A DNA stretch of 55,066 nt from Candidatus Amulumruptor caecigallinarius. GTDB lineage: Bacteria > Bacteroidota > Bacteroidia > Bacteroidales > Muribaculaceae. Position numbers and translations under genes: made by a program. The stretch is from positions 108,126 through 163,191 of the forward strand of contig CALUMU010000006.1 in NCBI GenBank assembly GCA_944321825.1. Reading direction: 5' to 3'. The notes beneath the pieces are model-generated. The model was not told the DNA's origin, did no database searches, and worked only from the letters and a program-made list of their open reading frames with translations. This document shows positions 42,332 through 52,486 of this stretch, in pieces (within the stretch, counting starts at the first letter, position 1; every line of letters starts with the position of its first letter).

Positions 42332-44439
42332 TGGGCTGATGGTGGTACAGTTGTAGGTTTTGTCGTAGTTTTTTCGGTGTCGGGAGTCTCGGTGGAGGAT
42401 GCCGGTTGTGGTTTGACAGCCTCTGGATACGATACACGCGAATGGTAGAGTGTACGCAGACGCTGGGTGAATACATCCTTGACTATCTTGATGTCGCGGA
42501 AGCTCAAAGTAGAGTCGTTATGCAGCCCGTCGGCTATCTGCTGGTCGATTATACGGTCGACGAGGTTGGCGATAGCCTGGGCTGAGTGGTCTTTGAGTGA
42601 GCGTGAGGCGGCTTCAACGGCATCGGCCATCATCAGTAGCGATGTTTCCCGGCTTCGGGGGTTGGGACCGGGATAGGTAAACGGCGCAGGGTCGACGTTT
42701 TCGTCAGGATGGGCTTGGCAGTAGGTGTTGTAGAAGTATTTGGCGATTCCGTTGCCGTGGTGTTCGGATATGAAATTGCGTATTACCTGCGGCAGCTTGT
42801 GGCGGTCGGCCATCTTAAGCCCGTCGGTCACGTGGTTGATGACGATGCGTGCGCTCTGCACAGGGTCGAGTACATCGTGGGGGTTGACACCGTGCTGGTT
42901 TTCTGTGAAGAATGCGGGGTTGTTGATTTTGCCTATGTCATGATAGAGCGCACCGGCTCTGACGAGCTGTACGTTGGCATCGATGCGCACTGCGGCGGCA
43001 GACGCGAGATTGCTCACTGCCATGCAGTGCTGGAATGTGCCCGGACACTCCTCGGAAAGCTCCCGCAGTATAGGGTTGTTTATGTCGCTGAGCTCCACTA
43101 ACGTGACGCGGGATGTGAAGCCGAACAGTTTCTCGAATATGAATATCAGGAAGTAGGCGAAAGAAATCAGCAGCGCGTTGAATCCGAAAGCTACGAACAT
43201 ATGCGGAGTCAGCTTGTCAAGCGTGCCGAGGTGGAGCAGTTCGAATGACACGTAGCTGACGGAGTAAGCGAGGAAGATGAATACGGCTGTGCGGACGAGG
43301 TGGCTCCGTTTTGACAGCTCGCGTATGGAGGTGATGGCTGCCACACCTGCCACGAACTCTACCATGACAAATTCCAGCGGAGCGGCTGCCGCAGTGGCTA
43401 TGATGAGCACCATAATCATGAATATGAACATGGCGGTGCGCGAGTCGGCAAAGATGAGCACCATGATGGGCAAAATGGTCAGGGGCATTACGTAAAGTCC
43501 GCTGGCCAAAGTGGCGTTCATGATGAAGCTGACTAAAGTAAATGCGGTCAACGTAACCATCAGGAAAGTCATCATCCTGACACTGGCAAAGTAGTTTGGC
43601 CGGAAAAACGCGAGGAATACATACAGTGCGCTAAGAAGTATGACGACATACATCACCTGCCCCAGCAACGGGTAGAAATGGCTGGTCACGGCAGCCTGAC
43701 TGCGTTCCTGCTGCAACTGCTCGTAGGTGTTGAGTATCGATTCAAGCTGCGGTGTGACTATGTCGCCCTGGTCTATTATGCGTTCGCCCTGTTGTATCAC
43801 ACCTACAGGAGCCATGGCTTTCTGATAGAGTTGCTGCAATATGCGTCCGCTCTCTATCGAGTCGTAAATGATGTTGGGCTGTAGGGCGGCAGCGAGTTCG
43901 GCAGGGCTGAGCGTGCCTTGGAGGTTGTGTTGACGCAGGGCACTGTCGAGGGCGGCATAAGCCTGACGTACGGACATGTATCCGGATGTTGATGCCGGAA
44001 TGGCCGAATTGTTGACGATGAACCGTACACGAGGCATACGGCCGGCTTCTATCTCTGCATAGGTAGCCTGGTCTACTATGCCACGGTTGTAGAGTATCTT
44101 TAGCTGGGAGATGAGCAGATTAAGGCTCTTGCGCTCGTCGGAGCTGCTGGCGTGGTTGCTCAGGCGGCGGGCATAGTCGTTCTCTACGCGTAGCTCCATG
44201 CCGGTGTCGCGGGTGTACACGGGGTCGAATGTCCGGTCTATGCTGTCCTTTACTTTGCGGACGCTTATGGAGTCGAGGTGTATGGGTATGTCGTATGGGG
44301 CCGTGAGGAGCGGGTAGTTCCACGGTCGCGACACTTCGTAGACATAGTGGTTTTCGTCGGTCTCGGGCTGGAAATATATGATGAGGAACACCGAGCAGAC
44401 GAAAAGCAGGCACTTGGCCCAGAAACTTTTATCTTTCAT
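42328..44439 (-). CDS. 7TM-HD family membrane phosphohydrolase (PgpH-like)
   Basis: 703 residues. An N-terminal signal-anchor (about 8-24) is followed by an extracytoplasmic 7TMR-HD domain (about 40-265). Seven membrane spans (about 270-440) lead to a cytoplasmic HD domain with QHCMAVSNLA and ALYHDIGKINNPAFFTENQ. PgpH of Listeria, the best-known relative, degrades cyclic di-AMP; this substrate is inferred here. A Pro/Thr-rich tail ends the protein. It lies 4 bases after the RelA/SpoT gene, giving a group of nucleotide-signalling genes. Confidence 0.9.
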   Translation of the reverse strand: MKDKSFWAKCLLFVCSVFLIIYFQPETDENHYVYEVSRPWNYPLLTAPYDIPIHLDSISVRKVKDSIDRTFDPVYTRDTGMELRVENDYARRLSNHASSSDERKSLNLLISQLKILYNRGIVDQATYAEIEAGRMPRVRFIVNNSAIPASTSGYMSVRQAYAALDSALRQHNLQGTLSPAELAAALQPNIIYDSIESGRILQQLYQKAMAPVGVIQQGERIIDQGDIVTPQLESILNTYEQLQQERSQAAVTSHFYPLLGQVMYVVILLSALYVFLAFFRPNYFASVRMMTFLMVTLTAFTLVSFIMNATLASGLYVMPLTILPIMVLIFADSRTAMFIFMIMVLIIATAAAAPLEFVMVEFVAGVAAITSIRELSKRSHLVRTAVFIFLAYSVSYVSFELLHLGTLDKLTPHMFVAFGFNALLISFAYFLIFIFEKLFGFTSRVTLVELSDINNPILRELSEECPGTFQHCMAVSNLASAAAVRIDANVQLVRAGALYHDIGKINNPAFFTENQHGVNPHDVLDPVQSARIVINHVTDGLKMADRHKLPQVIRNFISEHHGNGIAKYFYNTYCQAHPDENVDPAPFTYPGPNPRSRETSLLMMADAVEAASRSLKDHSAQAIANLVDRIIDQQIADGLHNDSTLSFRDIKIVKDVFTQRLRTLYHSRVSYPEAVKPQPASSTETPDTEKTTTKPTTVPPSAQ

Positions 44440-44443
44440 ACTG

Positions 44444-46696
44444 TTATTGATTGACCCTGACGGCGCTCATTATGCCTTTGACTTTGAGAAGACGCGATGT
44501 TATGTCGTCAATTGCGGTGGTATCGGTGGTGAGTACGGTCAGGTCGCCGTGGAACACTTCGTTGCTGGCCTCGATGCTGAGACCACGGATGTCGATATTG
44601 GCCATCTGCGATATGACGCGGGTGATTTCCTGAAGGATGCCACGTCGGTCTATGCCTTCCATGCGTATGGTCGCACGGAATGAAGCATTGACATCTTGCC
44701 ACTTGGTAGCGACGATGCGGGTTCCGTATGTGGCTTTGAGGGATGCTGCACGCGGACAGTCGAGTGCGTGGATCTCGACCTTGTTGGTAAAGTCGACAAA
44801 GCCCATCACGTCATCGCCAGGTACAGGAGAGCAGCAGTCTTTTATTATGAAGTTGCGTTCTATGCCGTTGTCGACCAGCATATAGGTCTCTTTGAAATTG
44901 ATTTTGACCGGCACCGTGGTCATGGATGTCTTGGGGATTTCGCCGGAACTGTTGCGTTTAAACGGGCTCAACAGACGTCCTATGAGCGGTTTCTTTTCAG
45001 AATCCTTGGCCTTGTTTTGCGATGACTTTAGCGCACGGAAAGTGTGGTCGTCGAGGTCTATTTCCTCGGCTCCGAGGCTGTATAAAAGCTCTTCCTTGTT
45101 GGGGAGATGGAAGAGTCCGAGCAGTTTGGTAGTGATTTCGTTGGTGTCGGTGATGCCGTTGCGTGACAGGAACTCGTCATAGATTTTACGCCCCCGTTTG
45201 ATCACAGGCATACGTTCGCGTCGCAGCGCGCTGCGTAGGCTTGTCTTGGCTTTGGCTGTGGCGAGGAATTTGAGCCAGTCGGGACTCGGTTTCTGCGACT
45301 GGGATGTCAACACTTCCACTTGGTCGCCGCTCATGAGACGGTGGGAAAGCGGGACGAGTTTGTGGTTGACTTTGCCTGCGATGCACTTGTTGCCCAGTTC
45401 CGAATGTAGATGGTACGCGACATCAAGAACCGTGGAATTGGAAGGGAGCGTTATGAGTTCGCCTTTGGGCGTGAACACTACGATCTCGTTGGCAAACAGG
45501 TTGAGCTTCAGCGTGTCGAGGAAGTCCAGAGCATTGGGGTTAGGGTCGTCGAGTACATCCTTGATAGTTTTTAGCCACACTGTCAGCTCGCTCTCTTCGT
45601 CGCCTTCGCCGATTTTGTACTTCCAGTGGGCGGCGAATCCCCTTTCGGCTATGTCGTCCATGCGGCGGGAGCGTATCTGCACCTCCACCCAGTTGCCGTC
45701 AGGCCCCATTAGGGTCACATGGAGAGCCTGATAGCCGTTGGCTTTAGGTGATGAAACCCAGTCGCGGGTGCGGTTTGGATGGGGTCTGTACAAGTCGGTC
45801 AGTGCATTGTATATGCCCCAGCATGTATTTTTCTCGTCGGTTTGCTTGTCGCAGTCGAAGATGATACGCATAGCGTAGAGATCGTATACTTCCTCAAACG
45901 GTATGTGCTTAGTCTCCATCTTGCGCCATATGGAGTATACGCTTTTGAGGCGTGCCCGGGCCTCGAACTTGATGCCCAATGCGGTGAGGCGCTCGATAAT
46001 CGGGGCGGAGAAGTCGTTGTAGGCGGCACTGCGTCGGGCTTCCGAAGCCTCGATTTGCTGGGTGATGCGTTCGTAGGCCGCCGGATGTTCGTATTTGAAG
46101 CTGAGGTCTTCAAGCTCTGTCTTGATGGCATAGAGTCCGAGGCGGTGGGCGAGGGGGGCATATATATATAGCGTCTCACCGGCGATTTTGTATTGCTTGT
46201 TCGGGGCCATGCTGCTGAGGGTGCGCATGTTGTGGAGACGGTCGGCCATCTTCAGCAGCACTACACGTATGTCCTCGCTCATGGTGAGTAGGAGCTTGCG
46301 GAAATTCTCGGCCTGGGCCGATGCGCGGTCGCCGAATTTTCCGCCGGAGATTTTGGTCAGACCGTTGACTATCTGGGCGATTTTCTTGCCGAAATGCTGT
46401 TCGATGTCCTCGACTGTATACTCCGTGTCCTCGACGACATCATGCAGCAGGGCGGCGCATATGCTTGTCGAGCCGAGTCCTATCTCTTGGCTGGCTATTT
46501 TGGCCACCGCTATGGGATGTAGGATATATGGCTCTCCAGAACGCCGCCTGACACCCTTGTGGGCCTCTTTTGCAAATTTAAAGGCACGTTCGATGATTTC
46601 GACTTTCTTGCGGTGGTTGCTTGCCAGATAGCCGTTGAGCAGGTCTTGAAACTCCTGTTGTATCAGTTTTTCCTCTTCTTCGGGTGTCATGCGCAT
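44444..46696 (-). CDS. RelA/SpoT-family (p)ppGpp synthetase/hydrolase
   Basis: 750 residues. The hydrolase HD domain is intact (YILHPIAVAKIA, ALLHDVVEDTEYT with HDxxED, MADRLHNMRTL). The synthetase domain (YDLYAMRIIFDCD, PKANGYQALHVTLMG), TGS domain (VFTPKGELITLPSNSTVLDVA) and C-terminal ACT domain (RRGILQEITRVISQMANIDI) follow in order. It is therefore probably a bifunctional Rel enzyme of the stringent response. Start at 46696 or at the second Met, 46690. It heads the leftward group that includes the 7TM-HD, LOG and B3/B4 genes. Confidence 0.94.
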   Translation of the reverse strand: MRMTPEEEEKLIQQEFQDLLNGYLASNHRKKVEIIERAFKFAKEAHKGVRRRSGEPYILHPIAVAKIASQEIGLGSTSICAALLHDVVEDTEYTVEDIEQHFGKKIAQIVNGLTKISGGKFGDRASAQAENFRKLLLTMSEDIRVVLLKMADRLHNMRTLSSMAPNKQYKIAGETLYIYAPLAHRLGLYAIKTELEDLSFKYEHPAAYERITQQIEASEARRSAAYNDFSAPIIERLTALGIKFEARARLKSVYSIWRKMETKHIPFEEVYDLYAMRIIFDCDKQTDEKNTCWGIYNALTDLYRPHPNRTRDWVSSPKANGYQALHVTLMGPDGNWVEVQIRSRRMDDIAERGFAAHWKYKIGEGDEESELTVWLKTIKDVLDDPNPNALDFLDTLKLNLFANEIVVFTPKGELITLPSNSTVLDVAYHLHSELGNKCIAGKVNHKLVPLSHRLMSGDQVEVLTSQSQKPSPDWLKFLATAKAKTSLRSALRRERMPVIKRGRKIYDEFLSRNGITDTNEITTKLLGLFHLPNKEELLYSLGAEEIDLDDHTFRALKSSQNKAKDSEKKPLIGRLLSPFKRNSSGEIPKTSMTTVPVKINFKETYMLVDNGIERNFIIKDCCSPVPGDDVMGFVDFTNKVEIHALDCPRAASLKATYGTRIVATKWQDVNASFRATIRMEGIDRRGILQEITRVISQMANIDIRGLSIEASNEVFHGDLTVLTTDTTAIDDITSRLLKVKGIMSAVRVNQ

Positions 46697-46726
46697 GTCA
46701 GTGATGAATTTTACAGCTTCTAATTA

Positions 46727-46734
46727 CAAACTTA
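46727..46734 (-). promoter_or_regulatory. Promoter -7 element for the RelA/SpoT group
   Basis: TAAGTTTG on the minus strand, 30 bases before the start codon. The -33 element is weak. Confidence 0.5.
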
Positions 46735-46819
46735 CTTATTTTTTGTCTTATTATAACTAATAGAGTGCTAATTTTTTCAGATGCATCTTGTACAGATGCT
46801 TTAATTGGGTGAAATATGT

Positions 46820-46827
46820 TAATTTTG
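46820..46827 (+). promoter_or_regulatory. Promoter -7 element for the G9-tract membrane protein gene
   Basis: TAATTTTG on the plus strand. It lies downstream of the ATG at 46816 and 30 bases before the ATG at 46858, so the later start is the real one. Confidence 0.5.
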
Positions 46828-46857
46828 CAAAAAAACATATATACGACTGATTTCAAG

Positions 46858-48348
46858 ATGATTCCACTATCGCTGCCCTTAAAGGTTAAAATTAAGGCTT
46901 TGGCTGCATTATCGTTGTTTACGGTTGTGGTCATGCTTTTTGTCAGCAACGACTCTCCGTTGGGCAGCGTGAACAACCATGTGGATTCGGCCATGTTTTT
47001 CATGTCTGGCAAAGCATGGGCCAACGGGCTTGTCCCTTATGTCGATTTTTCGGACAGCAAAGGACCTCTTTTGTGGCTGATAGAGATGGTCGGATACTGG
47101 ATTTCGCCTACTGACTATCACGGGGTGTGGATATTGTCAGTCGTGATGATGACGTTTACTTTCTATTTTTGTTGGAAAACGGCTATGGCGGTGCTCCACC
47201 GTCCATGGCTTTCGATGTGTGTTGCCGTCACGATGGCGTTGGTGTATTTCCTCGGATTTGATTTTTTGGAGACACGGGCCGAGACATGGTGTAACCTTCC
47301 TGTGATTTATGTCATATATTTGGTAGTCAAGAAGATAGTGACCGATCGGCCGTTGCGTAGACTGCAGCCTTTGGAAGCGTTGATGTTTGGAGTGGCTTTC
47401 ATGTCGTGTCTGCTCGTCAAGTGGTCTATCGCCGTGATGATGCTGTCATTGTGTGGCGCGTTGCTGTTTTTGACGTGGAAATCGGGTCTGGTCTCTGTAG
47501 TCAAGGCTATCGGTTGGTTTGTCGCCGGATGCGCCTTGCTTGCTGCCCCGTTTGCGGTATATCTTTGTTGTGTCGGGGCATTCAGACCGTTTGTGGAGGA
47601 ATATTTTTCAGCCACATCTGCTTCGGTCGGGTTAGGCGAGCATATGGATTATGTCGGCTTTTACCTCAATCAGGCGCGCAGGATATACCATTCGCCTGTC
47701 AGTGTGGTTACGGTTATTTTGGGATTGGCGGGAGGCTATATGCTGTTTCGCAAACATGGATGGGAGAAATGGCTGTTGCCGTTATGTTATTGTGTGTTCT
47801 TTGCTATAGGCAGTTATAAAAACTGGTGGCTGTATTATCTGCAGGCTTCAATGTCGTTTTCGGTGCTCGGCATTATCTGCATGGCGGAAAAGTTGTGGGG
47901 GGGGGTAAATAATTTAAAATCAATATATTATGTAATTTTTGCGGCTCTTGCCGCCATATATTTTCATTCTCTTTATCCTGTCTATCGTGGTGGCGATACA
48001 TATGCTCTTGATGTCGATGCGATTGACAGGGCTGTCGCGATGCATCTTGACGGCAAGCAGTCACATCCGATGCTGCTCTGCTACCGCTGTCTGGACAGCG
48101 GCGTAGGAATCGGACACAATGCCATCCCGGCGACAAAATATTGGTTTCTACAAAATGGAGCGACAGCCACAATGGTTGAGAATCAGGATGATGCTCTCAA
48201 GTCGCATCGGGCTGATATAATTTTGTCACGTAATCCGGAGCATGACCCTCTGATTGTGAGCCACGGATACACAAAGGTTTATTCTGATTATTCCAAGCGT
48301 AATAGGGATGTGTCTGTTGACGTGTACGTGAAGGCACCTACTCCGTGA
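46858..48348 (+). CDS. Polytopic membrane glycosyltransferase-like protein with in-frame G9 tract
   Basis: 496 residues from MIPLSLPLKVKIKAL. About 10-11 membrane spans with an early acidic loop (NNHVDSAMFFMSGKAWANGL, YVDFSDSKGP) follow the plan of GT-C/family-39 glycosyltransferases, which use lipid-linked sugars; the substrate is unknown. A soluble tail (about 400-496) closes it. Nine G bases at 47897-47905 encode LWGGV at about residue 346-352, in frame as sequenced. A gain or loss of one G would cut off about 145 residues. The gene converges on the DUF6056-type gene and overlaps its end by 11 bases. Confidence 0.8.
   Translation: MIPLSLPLKVKIKALAALSLFTVVVMLFVSNDSPLGSVNNHVDSAMFFMSGKAWANGLVPYVDFSDSKGPLLWLIEMVGYWISPTDYHGVWILSVVMMTFTFYFCWKTAMAVLHRPWLSMCVAVTMALVYFLGFDFLETRAETWCNLPVIYVIYLVVKKIVTDRPLRRLQPLEALMFGVAFMSCLLVKWSIAVMMLSLCGALLFLTWKSGLVSVVKAIGWFVAGCALLAAPFAVYLCCVGAFRPFVEEYFSATSASVGLGEHMDYVGFYLNQARRIYHSPVSVVTVILGLAGGYMLFRKHGWEKWLLPLCYCVFFAIGSYKNWWLYYLQASMSFSVLGIICMAEKLWGGVNNLKSIYYVIFAALAAIYFHSLYPVYRGGDTYALDVDAIDRAVAMHLDGKQSHPMLLCYRCLDSGVGIGHNAIPATKYWFLQNGATATMVENQDDALKSHRADIILSRNPEHDPLIVSHGYTKVYSDYSKRNRDVSVDVYVKAPTP
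47897..47905 (+). repeat. G9 homopolymer inside a coding region
   Basis: Nine consecutive G bases in the membrane protein gene, out of character for coding sequence here. Long G/C runs are classic slipped-strand contingency sites. Confidence 0.9.
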
Positions 48349-49977
48349 CGTTGTCGGCAGAGATGATGGGTTGCGATGGGTATGGGAATATGTAGAAGAG
48401 GTCGGTGCCGGTGCCGGAGAATTTACACATGTTGGGTTTCCATGTAAAGGTGTCGGGGGCATCCTTTGGACGGAACAGGTCGAGCAGCGGACGTTTGAAG
48501 CGTTGGAATGTGATAATGACGGGAGCGGGCGATGCGTTAAGCGACCATAGATAGAAAGTCCCTTTATATAAGGCTGCGGTTCCCGGGATGCGAAGTCGTG
48601 ACATGGAGGCATCGCGGTTGATGATTTTTGAATCGTCGGGTCCGACAAAGAGGCATTGTTTTGACCCTCCGGCATATTTCAGAGCTATGCTATGGGCATC
48701 CCATTGAGTCAGAGACAGTCCGCATACATACGGATTGATAACGCTGTTAAATGTCGGGGGAGTCCATTCGACAAGGCCGGTTGGAGAGCTGATAAAAGAT
48801 GATATCATGGCCGTGTTTGCATCGTATTGTTTCATCTGGGCTTTTATGATTTCTGTCTGATGGACGCAAAGGATGATGACACAAGCTGCGGTAAAAATGG
48901 TATTCCATGTGCTTGAAATGCTGCGAGCCTTCAGCAGGGAGTTTAAATAAACCATGGACAATATGGCTGAATAGAATTCGATGGCGGTCAATGACCATAT
49001 GCCTGTATTGGCAACGCTTCCGAACATGATTGCAAACAATAGGGCGTATAGAATCAGTGAATAGTGTGATGTCGCCTCAATCCAAGCCCGTCTGTCGGTG
49101 AAATATGAAACGATTGCTATCGCAACGGATATATATAGTATACGCAGTGAGGATAGCAGTTGCAGGAAGTGAAACAGTTTGAGTATAATATCGCCACCTT
49201 CTTTTGCCTGTCGTGCGAAATTTCCGGGAGAAGCTACGACAAGGAGAGTGCCGATCCATAGGCATATGACAGGGATGGACTGTCGGGTGAAAAATGCCTT
49301 GAAATGTTTCACCGCCCGTATGAACAGAGCTCCTGAAAGGGTCAGGGCAAACGCTTCGTGTGAAAATCCTGTGACGAAGCCTAATACTGACAGGAGTGTG
49401 ATATGCCCTGCGGATGGAGTATCGTGCCACTTGCGGTATAACACCAACCATGATAGCACGAGCGTTATGGGTATCAGGTAATTGCAGCATATGGATATGG
49501 ACAGCCATATGCACGAGTTTGAAGGGAACAGGTATAGGTACATGATACTCCCTGCCAGCCAATATGCCGCATTTGCCCGATAGCGCGGAGAGATGGTGAA
49601 TATGACCAACAATATTAAAGCAAATCCAATCAGACCGCCGGCGATGATAGCAAAGCCGGTGTGTGGCGACAACCCGGCGACGAGCTGGAGTACGATATGT
49701 ATGAGGAAGCGTCCGTTAGTGTGGAAATATTGGTTGACTTGCGATTCTATTGCGTCGCTTAAGCCTTGGATTTCGCCTATTATCGGAATATTGGTTTGAA
49801 AATCAGGCGCCAGTTTGTAAGAGTAGATTATGTCGTCGCCTGTCGGTGTTATATGGTATGCGCGTATCCCTATGGAAATGATTGATATTGCGATGATGGC
49901 AAGAATAAGAATAACATTTGTCAGCCTGTTCGGCGAACTATAAATCGGGGGGGGGGTAAAAGTCTGTTAATCAACAT
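48338..49977 (-). CDS. DUF6056-type polytopic membrane protein, out of frame at a C10 tract (probably phase-OFF)
   Basis: The ATG at 49977 (MLINRLL) meets ten C bases on the coding strand (49956-49947) and then stops after 18 codons. With 8 or 11 C bases it would read straight into a frame of 545-546 residues. That frame contains a first membrane span (VILILAIIAISIISIGI), the loop ITPTGDDIIYSYKLAPDF, and about ten more spans. The open frame after the tract has no ATG and could otherwise start only at a TTG at 49672, losing the first span. The family resembles DUF6056/GT-C membrane proteins of surface polysaccharide modification; the substrate is unknown. Stop at 48338. Confidence 0.75.
49947..49956 (-). 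repeat. C10 tract (coding strand) just after the start codon
   Basis: Ten G bases on the plus strand, seven codons into the DUF6056-type gene. Ten is not compatible with the long reading frame; 8 or 11 is. Confidence 0.9.
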
Positions 49978-50075
49978 GATATATGAAAGTTGTGAATGAT
50001 CGGTAATCTTGTCGGATGGATTCAGCGGATATGCTAATAGGCATTAGCTCCTGCCAATGGTGCATCAAAATACTT

Positions 50076-50100
50076 ATGGACGCACGAACCGTGCGTCCAT
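50076..50100. repeat. Palindrome related to the dispersed GGACGCACG module
   Basis: ATGGACGCACG and CGTGCGTCCAT around AAC, an 11-bp stem. Related copies are at 22122, 36903 and 54825. It lies 44 bases past the rnr stop and may also serve as its transcript end. Confidence 0.75.
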
Positions 50101-50143
50101 GTGCCTGAGTAGGTTCTGCAACACCCTCGAAGAGGTGTATGGG

Positions 50144-52393
50144 TCAGCGGCGGCGTTTTTTGCCGTGTCGCTCGTCGGTGCGCGGGTTTTTGCGCGGTTT
50201 CTTTCCGTTGCGTGGGCTGTGCGATTTGTCGCGTGGCTCGCAGAGGGGATTGCCGTCGCTGTCGACAAGGATGAAGTCGAGCTGCTTGCGGTCAAGGTCG
50301 GCACGTGCCACTTTGACTGTCACGCGGTCGCCCAGACGGTAGCGTGTGCCACGGCGACGGCCCACAAGCGAGTAGTTTTTCTCGTCAAAATCGTAGTAGT
50401 CGTCGGCAAGGTCGCGCACCGGGACGAGGCCTTCGCAGAGGTTCTCTTCGAGTTCGACATACAGGCCCCATTCGGTCACCCCTGATATTACCCCCGAGTA
50501 CACCTCTCCGAGGTGGTCTGCCATATATTCTACCTGCTTGTATTTGATGGATGCCCGTTCGGCGTTGGCGGCGAGCTGTTCCATGGTAGATGAGTGGCTG
50601 CACTGCTCGTTGAGTTTCTCAAGATTCACGCTGCGTCCTCCGGCGAGGTATTTTTCCAGCAGACGGTGTACCATCATGTCGGGGAAGCGGCGTATCGGCG
50701 AGGTGAAGTGGGTGTAGTAGTCGAAACCGAGGCCGTAGTGGCCGATGTTGTCGGTCGAGTACACAGCTTTAGCCATGGAGCGGATGGCGAGGGTGGAGAG
50801 ATAGTTTTCCTCGGGTTGTCCTTTGACATCGGCGAGCATCTTGTTGATTGAGCGGTTGACCTCCTTTGCCGAACCTGACGATTTTATCTTGTAGCCGAAT
50901 GTGCGGGCCACTGCGGCAAGGTCTTGCAGCTTGCCAGGGTCGGGCTGGTCATGCACGCGGTACACGAAAGCTTTGGGCTTTTTCTTGGTCTGCCCCCGGC
51001 CGATGTAGGTCGCAACTGTGCGGTTGGCGAGCAGCATGAACTCTTCGATGAGTTTGTTGGCATCCTTTGACACCTTGAAGTAAACCCCGGTAGGGTGTCC
51101 GTCCTCGTCGATGTCGAATTTTACCTCCGCACGGTCGAATTCTACCGAGCCGTTCTGGAACCGCTCCTTGCGCATGATTTTTGCGAGGTTGTTGAGCGTG
51201 GTAATCTCCTCGGCATAGTCGCCCCGGCCTGTCTCGATTATCTCTTGTGCTTCTTCATAAGCATAGCGGCGGTCGCTGCATATGACGGTGCGGCCTATGC
51301 GGCTGTTGAGCACACGGGCGGCCGAGTCCATCTCGAATATGCACGAGAATGTCAGCTTCTCTTCATTGGGGCGCAGGGAGCATATGCCGTTGCTGAGGTG
51401 TTCGGGGAGCATGGGGACTACGCGGTCCACGAGATACACCGAAGTGGCGCGTTTCTGGGCCTCGCGGTCAAGGAGCGTGTCGGGGCGCACGTAGTGTGTC
51501 ACATCGGCGATGTGTACACCAATCTCGTAGTTGCCGTTGGCAAGCAGACGGAACGACAGAGCATCGTCGAAATCCTTGGCATCCTTTGGGTCGATTGTGA
51601 ATGTCAGCACGTCTCTCATGTCCTCGCGCTTGGCCACTTCCTCCGGGGTTATCCCGGCTTCTATCTTGTTGGCTGCTGCATCTACGTTTTTGGGGTAACG
51701 GTATGGCAGTCCGAATTCGGCAAGGATGGCGTGGATTTCAGCGTTGTTCTCGCCGGTCTTGCCAAGTATGTCTATCACTTCCCCTTCGGGGTTCTTGGCT
51801 TCGTCGGGCCACGATGTGATTTTCACGATGGCTTTGTCACCTGTAGTGCCGCCTTTCAGTTTGTTGCGGGGGATGATTATGTCGTTGGCAAGAAATTTGG
51901 AGTCGGTGCTGAGGTATGACAGACCTTTTTCCACATGCAGGGTGCCGATAAATGTCTGGTCAAGCGGCTCGGTGATTTCGATTACTTCGGCCTCGGGCTC
52001 TACTCCCTGACGGCGGGCGGCGATTATGACCTTTACTTTGTCGCCGTTGAGAGCATGGAGGGAGTTGCGCTCGGCTACGAATATCGACTCTCCGTCAGCA
52101 TCGGTGATTACGGAGTTCTTGCCGTTGCTGCGGCGCACGAATGTGCCTGTAGTGACATTGCTGCGCTGGGGCAGTTTGTATTTGCCCGGAGCTACCTGCA
52201 GCAGGTCCCCGTCGAAGTCCATTTCGGCAAGAGTCATGGCTATACTGCGCAGTTGCGACTGTGAGTTGACGCCGAGGGCGGCAGCTACCTGCTTGTAGTT
52301 GAATGTGCCATGGCCCTGTTGGCTGATATAGTCACGCACCTGCTGGCGCAGGCTTTTAGCAGTGCTTTTGGAGTCGGATGAAGACTTTGCCAT
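50144..52393 (-). CDS. rnr: Ribonuclease R (RNB family exoribonuclease)
   Basis: 749 residues. An N-terminal winged-helix (about 10-70) is followed by cold-shock domains (about 75-230), the RNB catalytic domain with FTIDPKDAKDFDDALSFR (the four Asp metal ligands), and HFTSPIRRFPDMMVHRLLEK. An S1 RNA-binding domain (about 640-715, YSGVISGVTEWGLYVELEEN) and a basic tail rich in Arg and Lys complete it. It degrades structured RNA in the 3' to 5' direction. It is transcribed separately from gyrB, which has its own terminator upstream. Confidence 0.95.
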   Translation of the reverse strand: MAKSSSDSKSTAKSLRQQVRDYISQQGHGTFNYKQVAAALGVNSQSQLRSIAMTLAEMDFDGDLLQVAPGKYKLPQRSNVTTGTFVRRSNGKNSVITDADGESIFVAERNSLHALNGDKVKVIIAARRQGVEPEAEVIEITEPLDQTFIGTLHVEKGLSYLSTDSKFLANDIIIPRNKLKGGTTGDKAIVKITSWPDEAKNPEGEVIDILGKTGENNAEIHAILAEFGLPYRYPKNVDAAANKIEAGITPEEVAKREDMRDVLTFTIDPKDAKDFDDALSFRLLANGNYEIGVHIADVTHYVRPDTLLDREAQKRATSVYLVDRVVPMLPEHLSNGICSLRPNEEKLTFSCIFEMDSAARVLNSRIGRTVICSDRRYAYEEAQEIIETGRGDYAEEITTLNNLAKIMRKERFQNGSVEFDRAEVKFDIDEDGHPTGVYFKVSKDANKLIEEFMLLANRTVATYIGRGQTKKKPKAFVYRVHDQPDPGKLQDLAAVARTFGYKIKSSGSAKEVNRSINKMLADVKGQPEENYLSTLAIRSMAKAVYSTDNIGHYGLGFDYYTHFTSPIRRFPDMMVHRLLEKYLAGGRSVNLEKLNEQCSHSSTMEQLAANAERASIKYKQVEYMADHLGEVYSGVISGVTEWGLYVELEENLCEGLVPVRDLADDYYDFDEKNYSLVGRRRGTRYRLGDRVTVKVARADLDRKQLDFILVDSDGNPLCEPRDKSHSPRNGKKPRKNPRTDERHGKKRRR

Positions 52394-52486
52394 AGGAGTA
52401 GAGTATATGTGAGTGTATGGTTCTTTTTTGTTTAACGCTCTGAATGGCGTTAATGTTGTTTATGGACTCGTGTGTGACGGAATCCA

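Noticed and set aside
46816-46857. Earlier ATG for the G9-tract membrane protein
   Set aside because: It lies before the promoter -7 element at 46820, so it would not be transcribed.
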